Source: Streptomyces roseolilacinus (GTDB lineage: Bacteria; Actinomycetota; Actinomycetes; Streptomycetales; Streptomycetaceae). Taken from it: DNA of 64,000 nucleotides. Made by a program: the position numbers and the translations under genes. Every line of letters begins with the position of its first letter. Position 1 is the stretch's first letter. The notes below the pieces were generated by a model that did not search any database, had not been told where the DNA came from, and was given only the letters and a program-made list of their open reading frames with translations. Where the stretch lies: contig NZ_BMSV01000002.1 of the NCBI RefSeq assembly GCF_014649335.1, positions 124,001-188,000 of the forward strand. The letters run 5' to 3'. This document shows positions 17,170 to 25,500 of the stretch, in pieces.

Positions 17170-18684
17170 ATGGTCCGTGAGGAATCGTCGCCCGGAAGTG
17201 GAAGCCCGCGGTCCGCGGCATCTTTCGTGTGGCTGCTGCCCGCCGCTCTGATCGCCGTCGCCACCGGGGTCTCGGTGGCCATGGTGGAGGCTTCCGCACG
17301 GGGACCGGTCGCGGTCGCCGGAGGGGTGTCCGCTCTCGTCCTCGCCGCGCTGGGCAGCGAGGTCGCGCGCCGGGGACGGGTGATCGCCGAACTGCGCCGC
17401 ACCGTCACCGCCCGTGACACCGCCCTGGCCCGCCGGCACGCGGAGACCGCCCACCTGGCGGGGACGCTGCTGCCGGACGCCGTCCAGCGGCTGCGGAAGG
17501 GCGAGTTCCCCGAGGACGTCCTCGGCTCGCTCACCGCCCCCGAGGAGCACCAGGCCGTCGTCCGCGTGGTCGTCGACGCGGTCGTCGCGGAGGAGGACCT
17601 GCGCGAGTCCGCGCAGCGGGCCTTCGTCAACATCGCCCGCCGCGTCCAGGCCATCGTCCACCAGCAGGCACAGGAGCTGCGCGCGATGGAGGACCGGCAC
17701 GGCCACCGTCCCGAGGTCTTCGGCGACCTGCTCCGCATCGACCACGGCACGGCCCTGATCGGCCGTCTCGCCGACTCCATCGCCGTCCTCGGCGGTGCCC
17801 GCCCGGGCCGCCAGTGGAGCAGGGCCGTCCCGCTGTACAGCGTGCTGCGCGGCGCCATGTCGCGGATCATCGACTACCAGCGCGTGGAGCTGCACTCCGT
17901 CACCGAGGTCGCCGTCACCGGCCCCGCCGTCGAGCCGCTCATCCACGCGCTCGCCGAACTCCTCGACAACGCCACCCGCTACTCCCCGCCGCAGACGAAG
18001 GTCCACCTGACCGCCGTCGACGTGCAGTCCGGCATCGCCGTCGAGATCGAGGACGGCGGTGTGTCCATGAGCGAGGAGGCCCGCAAGCGGGCCGAGCGGA
18101 TGCTCCGCCAGGCCCAGCAGGGCATCGACCTCAACGACCTGGGGGAGACCCCGCGCCTCGGTCTCGCCGTGGTCGGCCGACTCGCACAGGCGTACGGCTT
18201 CCAGGTCTCGCTGCGCTCCTCCGCGTACGGCGGTGTCCGCGCCGTCGTCGTCGTCCCGCAGGAGCTGATCACCACCGTCGCCGCCGCCTCCGGTCTCGCC
18301 CACGGCATCGGTGCCTCCTCCGTGCCCCGCGCCGCCGTCCCGGCGGCCTCCCCCGCCGCCCCCGTCCCCGCCCAGGTCCCGGCCCCGGCCCCGGCGGAGC
18401 GTCCCGCCACGGGCCCGGCGGTGGACGCCGGGGGCCTGCCGGTGGTCGAGCGGACCGCGAACGGCCTGCCGCAGCGACGCCGCAGGCAACCGCTCGCGGA
18501 CCCGCCCCAGGCCGCAGCCGCCGCACCGGCCGCATCCTCGGGCCAGGCGTCGCCGACGCCCGCGGCCCCGGCTCCCGGCCAGGAGCCGACACCTCAGGTG
18601 CAGCCCGGAATGTGGCTGGCCGCCTTCCAGAGCGGCCTGTCCGGGGAGCCCAACGACGCAAGCAAGGGGAATTCTCAGCGATGA
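17170..18684 (+). CDS. conservon sensor CvnA (histidine-kinase-like ATPase)
   Basis: 504 residues. Two short membrane segments at the N-terminus (FVWLLPAALIAVATGVSVAM and VAVAGGVSALVLAAL) are followed by a helical dimerisation-like region and a GHKL ATPase domain with ELLDNATRYSPP (N box), EIEDGG and LGLAVVGRLAQ. The tail is disordered and Ala/Pro-rich. CvnA proteins look like sensor kinases but in conservons they are thought to assemble with CvnB, C and D at the membrane in a G-protein-like switch. The start ATG 17170 has GAGGG at 17160-17164; 17152 and 17164 are alternatives. The TGA overlaps the ATG of cvnB. Confidence 0.93.
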   Translation: MVREESSPGSGSPRSAASFVWLLPAALIAVATGVSVAMVEASARGPVAVAGGVSALVLAALGSEVARRGRVIAELRRTVTARDTALARRHAETAHLAGTLLPDAVQRLRKGEFPEDVLGSLTAPEEHQAVVRVVVDAVVAEEDLRESAQRAFVNIARRVQAIVHQQAQELRAMEDRHGHRPEVFGDLLRIDHGTALIGRLADSIAVLGGARPGRQWSRAVPLYSVLRGAMSRIIDYQRVELHSVTEVAVTGPAVEPLIHALAELLDNATRYSPPQTKVHLTAVDVQSGIAVEIEDGGVSMSEEARKRAERMLRQAQQGIDLNDLGETPRLGLAVVGRLAQAYGFQVSLRSSAYGGVRAVVVVPQELITTVAAASGLAHGIGASSVPRAAVPAASPAAPVPAQVPAPAPAERPATGPAVDAGGLPVVERTANGLPQRRRRQPLADPPQAAAAAPAASSGQASPTPAAPAPGQEPTPQVQPGMWLAAFQSGLSGEPNDASKGNSQR

Positions 18685-19091
18685 TCAAGCAGCAGGCCGA
18701 TATGGACTGGATGCTCAAGGACCTCGCGGAAGGCGTGCCGCAAACCCGACACGTGGTCGTGCTCTCCGCCGACGGTCTGCGCATGGCCCAGTACGGCACC
18801 GACCACGACACCGCCGACCGGCTCGCCGCGGCCTGCGCCGGACTCCAGTCGCTCGCCGGCGCCGTCGCCTCCGAACTCCCCTACAGCGACGGCCGGATGC
18901 GGCTCGTCGTGATCGAGATGGACGGCGGCTTCTTCTACCTGATGGCCGCGGGCGCCGGGGCGTACCTGGCCGTGCTCGCCGACGAGGGGGTCGACGCCGG
19001 ACTGATGGGCCAGCGCATGCGCGACCTCGTGCTGCGGATCGGAGAACACCTGAGCAGTCCGCCGCGACAGGACGGGCAGGGCGCCAGGTGA
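18681..19091 (+). CDS. conservon CvnB, roadblock/LC7 protein
   Basis: 136 residues with the roadblock/LC7 fold: DWMLKDLAEGVPQTRHVVVLSADGLRMA, then SLAGAVASELPYSDGRMRLVVIEMDGGFFYLMAAG. Proteins of this fold modulate small GTPases (as MglB does for MglA), and CvnB probably acts as a regulator of CvnD. The ATG at 18681 overlaps the cvnA stop (ATGA) and its own TGA overlaps the cvnC GTG, so translation is coupled. Confidence 0.93.
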   Translation: MIKQQADMDWMLKDLAEGVPQTRHVVVLSADGLRMAQYGTDHDTADRLAAACAGLQSLAGAVASELPYSDGRMRLVVIEMDGGFFYLMAAGAGAYLAVLADEGVDAGLMGQRMRDLVLRIGEHLSSPPRQDGQGAR

Positions 19092-19450
19092 GCGAAGCGG
19101 GCGGCGGTGACTGGGAGGAAAACAGTCCCGAGCGGCTCTATGTGATCACGGGGGGACGCAGTGGCGGGTCGGCGCCCGCCGAACTCGACCTCGTCACGCT
19201 GATCGTGGCGAGGTCCGGCGCGAAGCCCGGGATGCAGCCGGAGCACGCGGCGATCGTACAGCTGTGCCAGTCACCGCTGTCCGTGGCCGAGATCTCCGCG
19301 TACCTGCGCTTCCCGGTCAGCGTCGTCACGGTGCTGCTCGGCGACCTCCTCGCCGACAACCGCATCGTCGCCCGCGCACCCATTCCCCCCGCCAGACTCC
19401 CCGACCGCGCGTTGATTGAGGCAGTGATCGATGGACTTCAGAAGCTCTGA
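19088..19450 (+). CDS. conservon CvnC, DUF742 protein
   Basis: 120 residues of the DUF742 family: RLYVITGGRS near the start, DLVTLIVARSG, and a winged-helix-like segment with LSVAEISAYLRFPVSVVTVLLGDL. It is a conserved third component of conservon complexes, interacting with CvnA and CvnB. The GTG at 19088 sits in the 4-nt overlap with cvnB, and the gene end overlaps cvnD by 20 nt. Confidence 0.93.
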   Translation: MSEAGGGDWEENSPERLYVITGGRSGGSAPAELDLVTLIVARSGAKPGMQPEHAAIVQLCQSPLSVAEISAYLRFPVSVVTVLLGDLLADNRIVARAPIPPARLPDRALIEAVIDGLQKL

Positions 19451-20081
19451 GCACGACGGCTCCGAGCAGCACGGCGGCGGCGCGGTTCGGGGGCCGCGCA
19501 GCGAGGACGTGCTGCCGGAGACGGCCACGACGGCCGTCAAGGTGGTGATCGTGGGCGGGTTCGGCGTCGGCAAGACCACCTTCGTCGGCTCCGTCAGCGA
19601 GATCCGCCCGCTCACCACCGAGGAGACGATGACCCAGGCCGGGGTCGGCGTCGACGACACCTCGGGCGTCGACGGCAAGACGTCGACCACCGTCGCCATG
19701 GACTTCGGCCGGATCAGCATCAACCAGGAGCTGGTCCTGTACCTCTTCGGCACGCCCGGCCAGGAGCGCTTCTGGTTCCTGTGGCGCGGCCTGTTCGAAG
19801 GCGCCCTCGGCGCCGTCGTCCTCGTCGACACCCGCCGCCTGGAGGTCAGCTTCGACGTGCTCGGCCGGCTGGAGGAGCGCCGCGTGCCGTTCGTCGTCGC
19901 CGTCAACACCTTCCCGGACGCGCCCGCCTACCCGGTCGAGGAGCTCCGTACCGCCCTCGACCTGCCGCCGTCCGTCCCGATCGTCCCCTGCGACGCCCGG
20001 AACCGCGGCTCCAGCCGGGACGTCCTGATGACGCTGATGCGCTACCTCCAGACCCTCGCCACGACCCAGGAGGCGTCATGA
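19431..20081 (+). CDS. conservon CvnD, Ras-like GTPase
   Basis: 216 residues. P-loop GGFGVGKTT near residue 45, switch region with TTEETMTQAG, G3-like FGTPGQERF, and VNTFPD in place of the canonical NKxD, which is typical of the CvnD/MglA group. It is expected to switch between GTP and GDP forms at the CvnA-C complex. It starts inside cvnC (20-nt overlap), and its TGA overlaps the ATG of the following P450 gene. Confidence 0.94.
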   Translation: MDFRSSEHDGSEQHGGGAVRGPRSEDVLPETATTAVKVVIVGGFGVGKTTFVGSVSEIRPLTTEETMTQAGVGVDDTSGVDGKTSTTVAMDFGRISINQELVLYLFGTPGQERFWFLWRGLFEGALGAVVLVDTRRLEVSFDVLGRLEERRVPFVVAVNTFPDAPAYPVEELRTALDLPPSVPIVPCDARNRGSSRDVLMTLMRYLQTLATTQEAS

Positions 20082-21511
20082 CCGCCCCCCACGCCGAGTC
20101 CGCCCCCGGCCTCACCCCGCCTCCCGGCTGCCCCGCCCACGGCATCGGCGCCACCCCCCTGCGCCGCATCTACGGCGCCGAGGCCGAACGCGACCCGCAG
20201 GCCCTGTACGAGGAGCTGCGCCGGCAGCACGGCCCGGTGGCACCCGTCCTCCTGCACGGCGACCTGCCGGCGTGGATCGTCCTGGGCCACCGGGAGAACC
20301 TGGAGGCGATGCGGTCGCCGTCGCGGTTCTCCAACGACTCCCGGCTGTGGCGGATGTTCCGGGAGGGGCGCGTCCCCGCCGACTCGCCGCTGCGCCCGAT
20401 GGTCGAGTGGCAGCCCATGTGCGTCTTCAGCGACGGCGCCGAACACGAGCGGCTCCGCTCGGCGGTGCGCGACGCCCTGGACCAGTTCGACCGGCGCGGC
20501 GTGCGCCGCTACGTCATCCGCTACACCGACCAGCTCGTGGACGCCTTCGCCGCCGAGGGCCGCGCGGACCTCATCGAGGAGTTCGCCGAGAAGCTGCCGA
20601 TGCTGGTGATGACCCAGCTGCTCGGCATGCCGGAGGAGTACGGGCCCCACCTGGTCGACGCCGCCCTGGACCTGATGAAGGGCACCGAGACGACCGTCTC
20701 CAGTAACGAGTTCGTCGTCCGCACGCTGCGCACGCTCACCGAGCGCAAGAAGGCCCAACCGGGCCACGACCTGGCGAGCCGGCTCCTCGGGCACGAGGCG
20801 AACCTCAGCGACGACGAGGTGCTGGAGCACCTGCGCCTGGTGCTCATCTCCGCCAACGAGACCACGGTCAACCTGATCGCCAACACGCTGCGCCTGGTCC
20901 TCACCGACCGCCGCTTCCGCGCCAACCTCGCCGGGGGGCACATGACGCTGCCGGACGCGCTGGAGCAGGTGCTGTGGGACGACCCGCCGCTGTCGGCGAT
21001 CACCGGCCGCTGGGCGACCGGCGACACCGTCCTGGGCGGCCAGCAGATCAGGGCGGGCGACATGCTGCTGCTGGGCGTCGCCGCCGGCAACGTCGACCCG
21101 GAGATCCGCCCCGACCTCGGCAAGCCGCTGCTCGGCAACCGGGCGCACCTGGCGTTCAGCAGCGGCCCCCACGAGTGCCCCGGCCAGGACATCGGCCGCG
21201 CCATCGCGGACACCGGCGTCGACACGCTGCTGGCCCGCCTCCCCGACATGCGGCTCGCCGTGCCCGAGGGCGAACTGCGCTGGTCCGCCGCGTGGTTGTC
21301 GAAGCGTCTGGAGGCGCTGCCCGTGGAGTTCACGCCGCCCGCCTCGGCGGCGCCGAGGGCCCCGAGCGCGCCGAAGGACTTCGCGTCGACCGCGCCCGGG
21401 CCGCTGCCCGAGCAGGTCCCGCCCCCCGCCCCGCGCACGGAGCCCCCGGCGGGCTCCCCGGCGCCCGCCCGCAGGACCTGGTGGAGCCTCTTCTTCCGTT
21501 CCGACCGCTGA
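20078..21511 (+). CDS. conservon-linked cytochrome P450, CYP157-like (lacks ExxR)
   Basis: 477 residues. The heme-binding region is SSGPHECPGQDIGRA with the axial Cys. In the K-helix, where almost all P450s have ExxR, this protein has EQVLW, matching the published exception in the Streptomyces CYP157 family. The I-helix segment is ISANETTVN. A Pro-rich tail of about 50 residues follows the P450 fold. It is the fifth gene of the conservon, translationally coupled (ATGA) to cvnD, as in other conservons that carry a P450. Substrate and activity are unknown; it may need a partner P450 or have a structural or signalling role. Confidence 0.92.
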   Translation: MTAPHAESAPGLTPPPGCPAHGIGATPLRRIYGAEAERDPQALYEELRRQHGPVAPVLLHGDLPAWIVLGHRENLEAMRSPSRFSNDSRLWRMFREGRVPADSPLRPMVEWQPMCVFSDGAEHERLRSAVRDALDQFDRRGVRRYVIRYTDQLVDAFAAEGRADLIEEFAEKLPMLVMTQLLGMPEEYGPHLVDAALDLMKGTETTVSSNEFVVRTLRTLTERKKAQPGHDLASRLLGHEANLSDDEVLEHLRLVLISANETTVNLIANTLRLVLTDRRFRANLAGGHMTLPDALEQVLWDDPPLSAITGRWATGDTVLGGQQIRAGDMLLLGVAAGNVDPEIRPDLGKPLLGNRAHLAFSSGPHECPGQDIGRAIADTGVDTLLARLPDMRLAVPEGELRWSAAWLSKRLEALPVEFTPPASAAPRAPSAPKDFASTAPGPLPEQVPPPAPRTEPPAGSPAPARRTWWSLFFRSDR

Positions 21512-21674
21512 AATTCATGGAATTGCCCCTTCCAGGGGGCAATCTCCCCGTTGGATCGAAGTTATCGGCTGGCTACTATGCGCCATAGTTGATCACTGCT
21601 GTGGCGCAAGTGGCGTTCGTTGACGCCTTCTCGCGTCACGCGAACACGTCGCGACGCGACGAGAGGAGGCCGTA

Positions 21675-22790
21675 GTGGGGCCCGGTCTGACAGTGCCGCC
21701 GATCTTCTCGCCCATTCCGCCGGCGATCCACCCCTGCCACGCGGAGGCGGACGTCCAGACGGCGGCGTGGGCCGAGACGTTCCGCATCGGATCGGAGGAG
21801 CTGCGCGGGCGGCTCGTCTCCCAGGCCATCGGGACCTTCTCCGCGCGCATCCTCCCCGAGGGCCGCGAGGAGGTCGTCTCGCTCCTCGCGGACTTCATCC
21901 TCTGGCTGTTCGGCGTCGACGACGGCCACTGCGAGGAGGGCGAGCTCGGCCGCCGCCCCGGCGACCTGGCCGCCGAACTCCACCGCCTGCTGAGGGTCGC
22001 GCAGAACCCCGAGGTGCCGATGCTGCTGGACGACCCGCTCGCCGCGGGCCTGCGCGACCTGCGGCTCCGGGTGGACCGGTACGGCACGCCGGGCCAGGCG
22101 GCCCGCTGGGTGGACGCGCTGCGCGAGTACTTCTTCTCCGTCGTGTGGGAGGCGTCCCACCGGCGCGCCGGCACCGTGCCGGACCTCAACGACTACACGC
22201 TGATGCGGCTCTACGACGGCGCCACGTCCGTCGTCCTGCCCATGCTGGAGATCGGCCACGGCTACGAGCTCCAGCCCCACGAGCGGGACCGCACGGCCGT
22301 GCGCGCCGCGGCCGAGATGGCGTCCTTCATCATCACCTGGGACAACGACATTTTCTCGTACCACAAGGAGAAGAAGGAGAAGAGCGCCACCGGCTACTAC
22401 CTCAACGTGCTGCGCGTCCTGGAGTGGCACGAGGGGCTGACGCCGAAGCAGGCGCTCGACGTGGCCATCTCCCAGCGCGACCGCGTGATGTGCCTGTACG
22501 TGCGCCTCACCGAGGCCCTCGCCGAGCAGGGCAGCCCGCAGCTGCGCCAGTACCTGCGGACGCTCGGCAGCTTCATCCGCGGGGCCCAGGACTGGGGCGT
22601 CACTTCTGTCAGGTACACGACTCCCGATGACCCGGCGGACATGCCCGCGTACTTCCGCGACACCCCCGTCGACGGCAGCGGCGAACCGCTCGACATCCCC
22701 GCGGTCTCCTGGTGGTGGAACCTCCTCGCCCCCGGCGGCGACGCGCACCCCGCCCCCGGGCGTCCGGCGCACCGGACCGCGCAGAACTAG
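21675..22790 (+). CDS. class I terpene synthase (probably sesquiterpene)
   Basis: 371 residues, the usual size for bacterial terpene cyclases. The first metal motif is VDDGHCEE, a DDxxxE variant of the Asp-rich motif, near residue 78; the second (NSE/DTE-type) is NDIFSYHKE near residue 225. Mg-bound allylic diphosphate, probably farnesyl diphosphate, would be ionised and cyclised. Product not predictable by eye: it does not match the epi-isozizaene synthase sequence as I remember it. The GTG at 21675 follows GAGAGGAGG at 21661-21669. It lies 163 bp after the conservon P450 and 16 bp before the next P450, which probably oxidises its product. Confidence 0.9.
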   Translation: MGPGLTVPPIFSPIPPAIHPCHAEADVQTAAWAETFRIGSEELRGRLVSQAIGTFSARILPEGREEVVSLLADFILWLFGVDDGHCEEGELGRRPGDLAAELHRLLRVAQNPEVPMLLDDPLAAGLRDLRLRVDRYGTPGQAARWVDALREYFFSVVWEASHRRAGTVPDLNDYTLMRLYDGATSVVLPMLEIGHGYELQPHERDRTAVRAAAEMASFIITWDNDIFSYHKEKKEKSATGYYLNVLRVLEWHEGLTPKQALDVAISQRDRVMCLYVRLTEALAEQGSPQLRQYLRTLGSFIRGAQDWGVTSVRYTTPDDPADMPAYFRDTPVDGSGEPLDIPAVSWWWNLLAPGGDAHPAPGRPAHRTAQN

Positions 22791-22806
22791 AGCAAAGGAT
22801 TCTTCG

Positions 22807-24159
22807 GTGTCAGTGGTGTCAGTCGGTTCGGAAACCGTCCCCCGAGCCCCGGGGGCCGTACCGCTCCTCGGGCACGCCTGGAGGCTGTGGCGTGACCCGC
22901 TCGGCTTCCTCAAGTCCCTCCGGGAGGCCGGGGACGTCGTCCAGGTCCGCCTGGGGACCATGCCCGTCTACGTGGTCACGTCCGCGGAGCTCGTCCACGA
23001 GGTGACCGTCCGTCAGGCGCGCAGCTTCGAGAAGGGGCGCATGTTCGACCGGCTGCGCCCCCTCGCCGGCAACGGGCTGGCGACCGCCAACGGAGAGGTG
23101 CACCGCCGGCACCGCCGGCTGATCCAGCCGATGTTCCACCCGCAGCGGATCGAGATGTACGCGTCGGTGATGAGCGAGAACGCCCGCGAACTCGTCGACT
23201 CCTGGGAACCCGGGCAGGAGATCGAGCTGGAGCAGGCGATGGCGGGGTACGCCGTCGAGACCCTCGCCAAGAGCCTGTTCTCCACCGACATCGGCCTCCC
23301 GGCCGTCGAGGCGGTCCGCGAGAACCTCCCCGTGGTCCTGAAGAACATGCTGATACGGGCGGCCTCCCCGAAACTCCTTGACCGGCTGCCGATCCGCGCC
23401 AACCGCGACTTCGACGCCGCCTCGGCCCGGCTGCGGAAGGTCATCGACGAGGTCGTCGCCACTACCCGCCGCTCCGGGGAGACCGGCCACAACGACCTGC
23501 TGTCGGTCCTGCTGGCCGCCCGCGACGAGGAGACCGGCGAGTCGCTCACCGACACCGAGGTCCGCGACGAGCTGAGCACCATCCTCTTCGCCGGCGCCGA
23601 GACCACGGCCTCCTCGCTGGCGTGGACCTTCCACGAACTGGCCGGACGCCCCGACGTGGAGGCCGAACTGGTCGCCGAGATCGAGGAGGTCGTCGGCGAC
23701 CGGCCCGTGGAGATCGGGGACGTGCCCAGGCTGGTCGCGGTCCGCCGCGTCCTCGACGAGGTGATCCGCCTCCACGGCGTCACCATGCTGATGCGCCGCG
23801 CCACCGCCCCCGTCGAACTGGGCGGCCACCACATCCCGGAGGGCGCGGAGGTCGCCTTCAGCCTGTACGCCATGCACCGGGACCCGCACCTGTACCCCGA
23901 CCCGGACCGGTTCGACCCGGACCGCTGGCTGCCGGAGCGCCGCGCCTCCGTCGAACGGCACGCGTACATCCCGTTCGGCGCCGGCAACCGCAAGTGCATC
24001 GGCGACGCGTTCGTCTGGACGGAGGCGACGATCGCCCTGGCGACCATCCTCGCCAGGTGGCAGCTGCGGCCCGTGCCCGGGCACACCCCCCGCGAGGTCC
24101 CCTCCGCGGTGGCCCACCCCGACCGCGTCCCGATGGTCGTCGTGCCCCGCCGCGGCTGA
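22807..24159 (+). CDS. cytochrome P450, probable terpene-modifying enzyme
   Basis: 450 residues with a complete set of P450 motifs: I-helix FAGAETTAS, K-helix EVIRLHG (ExxR), PDRFDPDRW, and heme loop FGAGNRKCIG. The N-terminal PGAVPLLGHAWRL and GEVHRRHRRLIQPMFHP resemble the sesquiterpene-oxidising families such as CYP170 and CYP183. The GTG at 22807 has AAGGA 7 nt upstream; an in-frame frame extends further 5' but overlaps the cyclase. It lies 16 bp after the terpene synthase, so the two are probably co-transcribed. Redox partners are not present nearby. Confidence 0.9.
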   Translation: MSVVSVGSETVPRAPGAVPLLGHAWRLWRDPLGFLKSLREAGDVVQVRLGTMPVYVVTSAELVHEVTVRQARSFEKGRMFDRLRPLAGNGLATANGEVHRRHRRLIQPMFHPQRIEMYASVMSENARELVDSWEPGQEIELEQAMAGYAVETLAKSLFSTDIGLPAVEAVRENLPVVLKNMLIRAASPKLLDRLPIRANRDFDAASARLRKVIDEVVATTRRSGETGHNDLLSVLLAARDEETGESLTDTEVRDELSTILFAGAETTASSLAWTFHELAGRPDVEAELVAEIEEVVGDRPVEIGDVPRLVAVRRVLDEVIRLHGVTMLMRRATAPVELGGHHIPEGAEVAFSLYAMHRDPHLYPDPDRFDPDRWLPERRASVERHAYIPFGAGNRKCIGDAFVWTEATIALATILARWQLRPVPGHTPREVPSAVAHPDRVPMVVVPRRG

Positions 24160-24186
24160 ACCCCCGCTCCCCGGCCCGAAACGCCC

Positions 24187-24216
24187 GGCCGGGCCCCTCG
24201 CCGCCGGGGCCCGGCC
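24187..24216. terminator. bidirectional terminator hairpin
   Basis: A perfect 11-bp stem (24187-24197 and 24206-24216) with an 8-nt loop, between the P450 and the convergent methyltransferase gene. Confidence 0.75.
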
Positions 24217-24318
24217 CCGGCGGCGGGCGCGGGGAGTCCGGAACGGGTCCGCCGGGCCCCGCGGACGCCCCCGGAGCCCGGCCCGCCGCGGCCCCCCGTA
24301 CGGCCGGACGGCTTCCCC

Positions 24319-24966
24319 TCAGGCCCTGCGGGCGAGCAGGTGGACCTCCCGGAACTGCCGCAGGTCGGTGGGCTGGGGCTCGCGGACCATCCGGGCCACC
24401 TCGGCCAGTCCGGACCCGCGCAGCAGCGTGGCGAGGTGGTCGGGCCACCACCGGTGGGCCGGCGCGACCGCGTGGTCGAAGACCTGCGTCGGGCGGGACG
24501 GGCCGTCGCTCGCCGAGAAGCCGATCAGGAGGTGCCCGCCGGGTGCCAGCACGCGGTGGAACTCCGTCAGGACGGCGGGCAGTTCCCCCGGCGGGACGTG
24601 GATGACGGACCAGCGCGAGAGGACGCCGCCCAGCGCGCCGTCGGGGAGGTCCAGCGCGGCCATCGAACCCACCTCGAACCGCAGGCCCGGATGGGCCCGC
24701 CGGGCCTCCTCGACCATCGCGGGAGAGACGTCGACGCCGAAGGCCGCCAGCCCCAGTCCCTCCAGGTGGGCGGTGACGTGGCCGGGGCCGCACCCCAGGT
24801 CCGCGACCCTGCCGTCCCCGCCCGCACGGACGGCCTCGGCGAAGGCGCCCAGCATCGCGCGGTCCAGGGGCCTGTCGTCCAACGAGTCGCGGAACTGCCG
24901 CGCATAGACGGGGGCGGCGGCGTCGTAGGCCTCGCGGGTGGCTCTGAGGACATCGTGATCGACCAT
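24319..24966 (-). CDS. class I SAM-dependent methyltransferase
   Basis: 215 residues. Motif I is VADLGCGPGHVT near residue 58, motif II region GVDVSPAMVEEAR, then SRWSVIHVPPGEL and RVLAPGGHLLIGF (motif III). This is the methyltransferase type 11/25 group of small-molecule enzymes. There is no substrate-indicating neighbour: it is monocistronic between the P450 terminator and an uncertain intergenic stretch. The start ATG at 24966 gives the typical first helix. Confidence 0.88.
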   Translation of the reverse strand: MVDHDVLRATREAYDAAAPVYARQFRDSLDDRPLDRAMLGAFAEAVRAGGDGRVADLGCGPGHVTAHLEGLGLAAFGVDVSPAMVEEARRAHPGLRFEVGSMAALDLPDGALGGVLSRWSVIHVPPGELPAVLTEFHRVLAPGGHLLIGFSASDGPSRPTQVFDHAVAPAHRWWPDHLATLLRGSGLAEVARMVREPQPTDLRQFREVHLLARRA

Positions 24967-25500
24967 GCCCGCGACAGTAGTTCCCGGCGCCGGGGCGGGG
25001 CGGGGGAACCCGGGACTCCCTCCCGGGCGCCCACCGCCGCCGTGCCCCGACCGACCGGTCCCGGGACGGCGGACCGGTCGCCTCCGGCGGCGCCCCGGGC
25101 CCGTACACCGCCGGTTGTGTCCCTCGTCATCACCCCACCCGCACCCGTGGCCCCGAGGACCCGCACACCCTCTCCCGTCCGGGACCGACGGGGACGACGG
25201 GGCGGGAGCGGCGATGGACGGCAGGGGGGACGGAAAGATCGCGCGGTCCGTCCGCGCCCTCGCGGAGCCGGAGGAGCGGCGTGTGGAGCCGGCCGCCCGG
25301 GTCGGGAGCCGCGCGACGCCGCCACGCCGGACGACCCGGCCGAACGGACCGGCCCGGCACGGAGACGGCGGTGGTGACGGACGTGATCCTGCGGGAGTCC
25401 GTGACGACGGCGGGCCGCCCGGGCCTGACGACGGCCGCGCCGGCGGTCCGGCACGTGGGGGACGAGGAGGGACCCGCCGCCGACGGTGGCTGACGCGGCG
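24967..25500. other. 534-bp region without a confident gene
   Basis: A short frame from the ATG at 25214 begins with gene-like codon use (MDGRGDGKIARSVRAL) but loses it after about 30 codons. A second frame ending near 25493 (VVTDVILRESVTTAGRPG) looks protein-like over about 40 codons. This could be a decayed or frameshifted small gene, or chance. Nothing else recognised. Confidence 0.4.
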
